A DNA stretch of 64,000 nucleotides. It comes from Bacillota bacterium. GTDB taxonomy: Bacteria > Bacillota > Clostridia > Lachnospirales > Lachnospiraceae. This document shows, one piece after another, positions 61,378 through 64,000 of this stretch. The stretch covers positions 124,001 to 188,000 of the forward strand of contig JAEWQV010000015.1 in assembly GCA_023399055.1 (NCBI GenBank), given 5' to 3'. Both the position numbers and the translations under genes were made by a program. Under the pieces are notes generated by a model. That model saw only the letters and a list, made by a program, of their open reading frames with translations. It had not been told where the DNA came from and did no database searches. Position 1 is the first letter of the stretch, and each line of letters starts with the position of its first letter.

Positions 61378-61471
61378 AGTTGTCCTCCTTTTTAAGTAAA
61401 ATACTTTGACTATTCAAAACCAAGCTCAAAACCGGAGGTTTCCTTGCTGTTTGGTTTGGAACAGTTTCAAC

Positions 61472-62416
61472 TTATTTGGAGTACACATCAAATACTAGAT
61501 TATCATAGGTTAAATCAGGGCTGCATAGCTCCTTATTACTTGCCCAGTTAATGGCAGATACCACATCCTCCATCGGAGGAAGTTCACTGGCGCGGAAAGG
61601 TTCTATCGTTATCTGTCCCTTCATCTCGTCAGGATAACCTACTGTCTTAATTACAGTATCTTCATAGTTGGAAACATCGGTCTTATTAAGGTATTCAACA
61701 GCCTCATTATAAGCCTTGTATAAATTCTTAACAGCTTCGGATTTATTGTCTAAGAATTCTTTGGTGAAAGCGGATACAGCAGGATATAGATTAATATCGT
61801 TGGCACTGCCTAAGTATACTGCACCATCATTTAATGCAATAGAAGCAAAAGGTTCTGGTAAAAGTCCAAGGTCAATCTGGTCGTTGCGAAGTAACTCTAC
61901 CCTGTCCGGAATACGTGGTACGATTTCTTTAAGAACAGCATCACTTTCCATAGAATTCTTTTCAAGGATTTGATCCAGGGTGTAGTCAATTAGTGTATTC
62001 TGTGATATGGCAATGCTACGGTCTGTAATATCATTAATTGAGGCAATTCCGCTGTTTTTACCGGCTACCAGAACATAGTCTCCATCGGTAATACCTGTAA
62101 TTCTTACGTCAAAATCAGCATTCTGATACATACATACGCCTATGTAATCCGTCAGCACCCCATCAAGTTCTCCGGCAAGAAGTGCCGCATCTCGGTCTTT
62201 GGCAGAAGTAAATACCTCGAGCTGTAAATCAAGCTGATACTGATCTGCAAGACCAAGCTCATTTATCATGACATAAGGGATAACATCGTAGGAGGACATC
62301 ATTCCAATACGAAGAACGGTTTTTTCGGAAAGAGTTGGAGCATCTTTGCCTTTGCAACCAATTAAAAATAAAGCAAGCAAGCTAAACAGGAAGAATAATT
62401 GTAGTTTTTTTAACAT
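61472..62416 (-). CDS. Substrate-binding lipoprotein, NMT1/SsuA-like
   Basis: A 314-residue lipoprotein whose signal ends in a lipobox, LFLIGC. The mature part has the NMT1/SsuA pattern: IGMMSSYDVIPYVMINELGL, then VLTDYIGVCMYQN and LGLLPEPFASIAL. It captures the ligand for the ABC importer downstream. The start is set at the ATG ending at 62416, nine bases after GAGGTG, since the seven upstream codons precede a typical signal peptide. It follows ubiA directly. Confidence 0.88.
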   Translation of the reverse strand: MLKKLQLFFLFSLLALFLIGCKGKDAPTLSEKTVLRIGMMSSYDVIPYVMINELGLADQYQLDLQLEVFTSAKDRDAALLAGELDGVLTDYIGVCMYQNADFDVRITGITDGDYVLVAGKNSGIASINDITDRSIAISQNTLIDYTLDQILEKNSMESDAVLKEIVPRIPDRVELLRNDQIDLGLLPEPFASIALNDGAVYLGSANDINLYPAVSAFTKEFLDNKSEAVKNLYKAYNEAVEYLNKTDVSNYEDTVIKTVGYPDEMKGQITIEPFRASELPPMEDVVSAINWASNKELCSPDLTYDNLVFDVYSK

Positions 62417-62455
62417 TGTAGTATACACCTCATTCATTATTATTTACATTATGAT

Positions 62456-63334
62456 TTATAAGATAAATGCATCAAGCAAACCGCTGATAAGCAGAACAAT
62501 GCTGATTAACTGGTTGATACTATAGGATGCAATATTAACATTCGTTAAATTCGTGGGTGAAACCAAGCGGTATTCAACAACAAATAAACAGCAAATAATA
62601 AGCAGTCCAATTATGTAGATTACTCCCAGCTGTGCTGCCAGTAAACCAATTACTATGAGACAAAAAACGGTTATCATATGAAATAGCATAGCAATTCTTA
62701 GGGCATTTTTAACACCGAATTTAACCGGTATGGAGTGCAGATGGTTCGCTTTATCAAAGTCATAATCCTGTGAACCATAAATAATATCAAAGCCAGCAAC
62801 CCACAGGGTATTGGCTGCACCCATAAATAGAGGAAGAAGGCTTAGTTTACCGGTTACAGCAAGCCAGGCTCCTACAGGAGCACAGGCACAAGTAATGCCT
62901 AGGACCAAGTGACAAAGGAACGTAAACCGCTTGCAATAGGAATAGATAATCATTAAAAATAACGCAACCGGTGATAAGAGAAAACAAATCATATTTAATT
63001 GATAGGCGCCAACCAGCATTAGGAGAAAGCAAAAGGCAGTAAAAAGAATGACTTCCTTTTTCTTAAACTCACCCCTCGGTATCTGACGATTTGCGGTTCT
63101 CGCATTCTTAGCATCTATTTCTGCATCAATAACACGATTAATTGCATTGGCACCGGTTCTAGCGCCTAAAAGGCAGATCATAATCCAAAATAAAGTCTCT
63201 AACCGTGGAAGTCCTCCTGCTGCTAGTAACATGGACAAGAGAGCAAAACTTAATGAAAATATGGTATGAGAGAACATGACCAGCTTTCCATAATCCAGGA
63301 TTTTGTGAATAAATTTAGTCAATGTCAATTCCAT
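62456..63334 (-). CDS. ubiA: UbiA-family prenyltransferase
   Basis: A 292-residue membrane prenyltransferase with about eight helices. The two Asp-rich motifs are NRVIDAEIDAKNARTANR and YGSQDYDFDKANHLHSIPV. It is close to 4-hydroxybenzoate and MqnP-type enzymes, which transfer a polyprenyl chain to an aromatic acid. It overlaps the ubiD gene by 20 bases. Together with ubiD and ubiX it would prenylate and then decarboxylate an aromatic acid, as in ubiquinone or futalosine-route menaquinone synthesis. Confidence 0.93.
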   Translation of the reverse strand: MELTLTKFIHKILDYGKLVMFSHTIFSLSFALLSMLLAAGGLPRLETLFWIMICLLGARTGANAINRVIDAEIDAKNARTANRQIPRGEFKKKEVILFTAFCFLLMLVGAYQLNMICFLLSPVALFLMIIYSYCKRFTFLCHLVLGITCACAPVGAWLAVTGKLSLLPLFMGAANTLWVAGFDIIYGSQDYDFDKANHLHSIPVKFGVKNALRIAMLFHMITVFCLIVIGLLAAQLGVIYIIGLLIICCLFVVEYRLVSPTNLTNVNIASYSINQLISIVLLISGLLDAFIL

Positions 63335-64000
63335 ATTGCCTCCAACTTTCGTTAACCTGCTGCTTTATCTCCTGTGACATCTCAATGTCGTTGGGCCAGT
63401 CTCTGGTTAAGCCTTCTTCTTTCCATTTCTTAGTAGCATCGATACCGATTTTATCATCAAGGATAAGGAGATCTCTCTTTGCATCGATATTATTAAAGAC
63501 CTTCCACATTACCGTAGACAAGTCCTTAGGATTAACCTCACCGTCAACAGCCATAACAAACTTATCAGAATGTGTATTCATATATTCGGATAAAACCTCT
63601 TTCCCTTGTCCGGGACGTTCCTTGCATATGGACATAATATGATAGGTGTTAGTCACTGTGGTTTCTTTTTGCATAGGTTTTTTGCTGGTGGCATCCACCC
63701 CAAGGCGGTAACCATATAGGGCTTCATTGGAGGAATGATCCAGAGCGTCCAAAGGGCCTTCTGCTATTATGAGACTTTTGTCCGCAATTACATTTGTAAG
63801 TACGGCGTCAGATACTTGACTGATATCCTGTACATTAACAGAGTCATCCACTACAACGATCAATTTAGTGTACATCATTTGCCCCATACCCCAGATACTG
63901 TTCATTATCTTAATTGCTGCACCGGGATATTTTGTCTTAATGGATACTATCGCACAGTTATGGAAGACACCCTCTAGTGGTAAGTTCATATCCACCAACT
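63315..64000 (-). CDS. ubiD: UbiD-family decarboxylase, C-terminal part (cut by window edge)
   Basis: The last 228 or so residues of a UbiD-type prenyl-FMN-dependent decarboxylase; the 5' end lies beyond 64000 and the TTG at 63998 is only an internal codon. Visible family segments are FHNCAIVSIKTKYPGAAIKI, KLIVVVDDSVNVQD and a C-terminal KIGIDATKKWKEEGLTRDWP, typical of UbiD/MqnL-type proteins. It is the first visible gene of the ubiD-ubiA-lipoprotein-ATPase-permease-ubiX operon. Confidence 0.92.
   Translation of the reverse strand, partial: LVDMNLPLEGVFHNCAIVSIKTKYPGAAIKIMNSIWGMGQMMYTKLIVVVDDSVNVQDISQVSDAVLTNVIADKSLIIAEGPLDALDHSSNEALYGYRLGVDATSKKPMQKETTVTNTYHIMSICKERPGQGKEVLSEYMNTHSDKFVMAVDGEVNPKDLSTVMWKVFNNIDAKRDLLILDDKIGIDATKKWKEEGLTRDWPNDIEMSQEIKQQVNESWRQYGIDID

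Overview
The window is 64 kb of AT-rich chromosomal DNA from an anaerobic, spore-forming, low-GC Gram-positive bacterium, most likely a member of the Lachnospiraceae or close clostridial relatives. That placement is an inference. It rests on the spore genes (SpoIIR, SPOCS-LysM coat-type protein, GH18-LysM spore protein, Csp-like subtilase), the [FeFe]-hydrogenase machinery, a T-box in front of ileS, lipobox lipoproteins and Gram-positive ribosome-binding sites. I see no rRNA, tRNA, CRISPR array, transposase or prophage. The first gene (transglutaminase-like) and the last (UbiD) are cut by the window edges.

Layout: 1-7.1 kb holds cell-surface and spore proteins (transglutaminase, subtilase, a GH18 protein lacking its catalytic acids, a PrcB-like lipoprotein, Veg, SPOCS-LysM). 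7.4-17.7 kb is mixed housekeeping and envelope (MFS transporter, IspE, SpoIIR, DUF1934, CapA, PlsC, VanY-type carboxypeptidase, PncB). 18-20.2 kb is a YtrA-type GntR/ABC operon. 20.4-24 kb is a T-box-controlled ileS whose editing domain carries a His/Cys-rich insert. 24.2-27.4 kb is a tightly overlapping operon of an ECF-type sigma factor, a membrane protein and an ABC transporter. 28.3-34.5 kb carries DarA, a trigger-factor-like foldase lipoprotein, YgiQ, a DEAD-box helicase and PerR.

34.6-45.1 kb is a redox block. A NuoE/HATPase/HndB/NuoF/HydA bifurcating-type [FeFe] hydrogenase operon runs leftward behind a Rex-like operator. Facing it is a rightward signalling cluster: a PAS protein with a degenerate GGDEF site, DRTGG, an RsbW-like ATPase, a sensory-type [FeFe]-hydrogenase homologue, a second DRTGG and a PHP phosphoesterase. 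Between perR and hydA lies what looks like an independent small-RNA gene. It has a consensus promoter, a palindrome similar to the one at the perR promoter, a perfect hairpin displaying CCCCCA in its loop, a second CCCCC run and a terminator. In the hydrogenase operon, the leader of hndB contains about three tandem 51-bp repeats, each a hairpin that pairs a Shine-Dalgarno-like arm with an anti-Shine-Dalgarno arm.

45.3-64 kb holds asnS, a PadR/DUF2812 pair with an operator array, a zinc phospholipase C-like protein, an LCP ligase, queT behind a pseudoknotted preQ1-type leader, a 1,687-residue beta-helix surface protein, a frameshifted secreted-protein pseudogene, a zinc-ribbon membrane protein, a cold-shock protein, and a ubiD-ubiA-ABC transporter-ubiX operon. 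The last suggests prenylation and decarboxylation of an imported aromatic acid, for example in quinone salvage.

Several first in-frame start codons (TTG or ATG) lie inside or immediately beside the ribosome-binding site of a slightly downstream ATG. In those cases I moved the start and say so.
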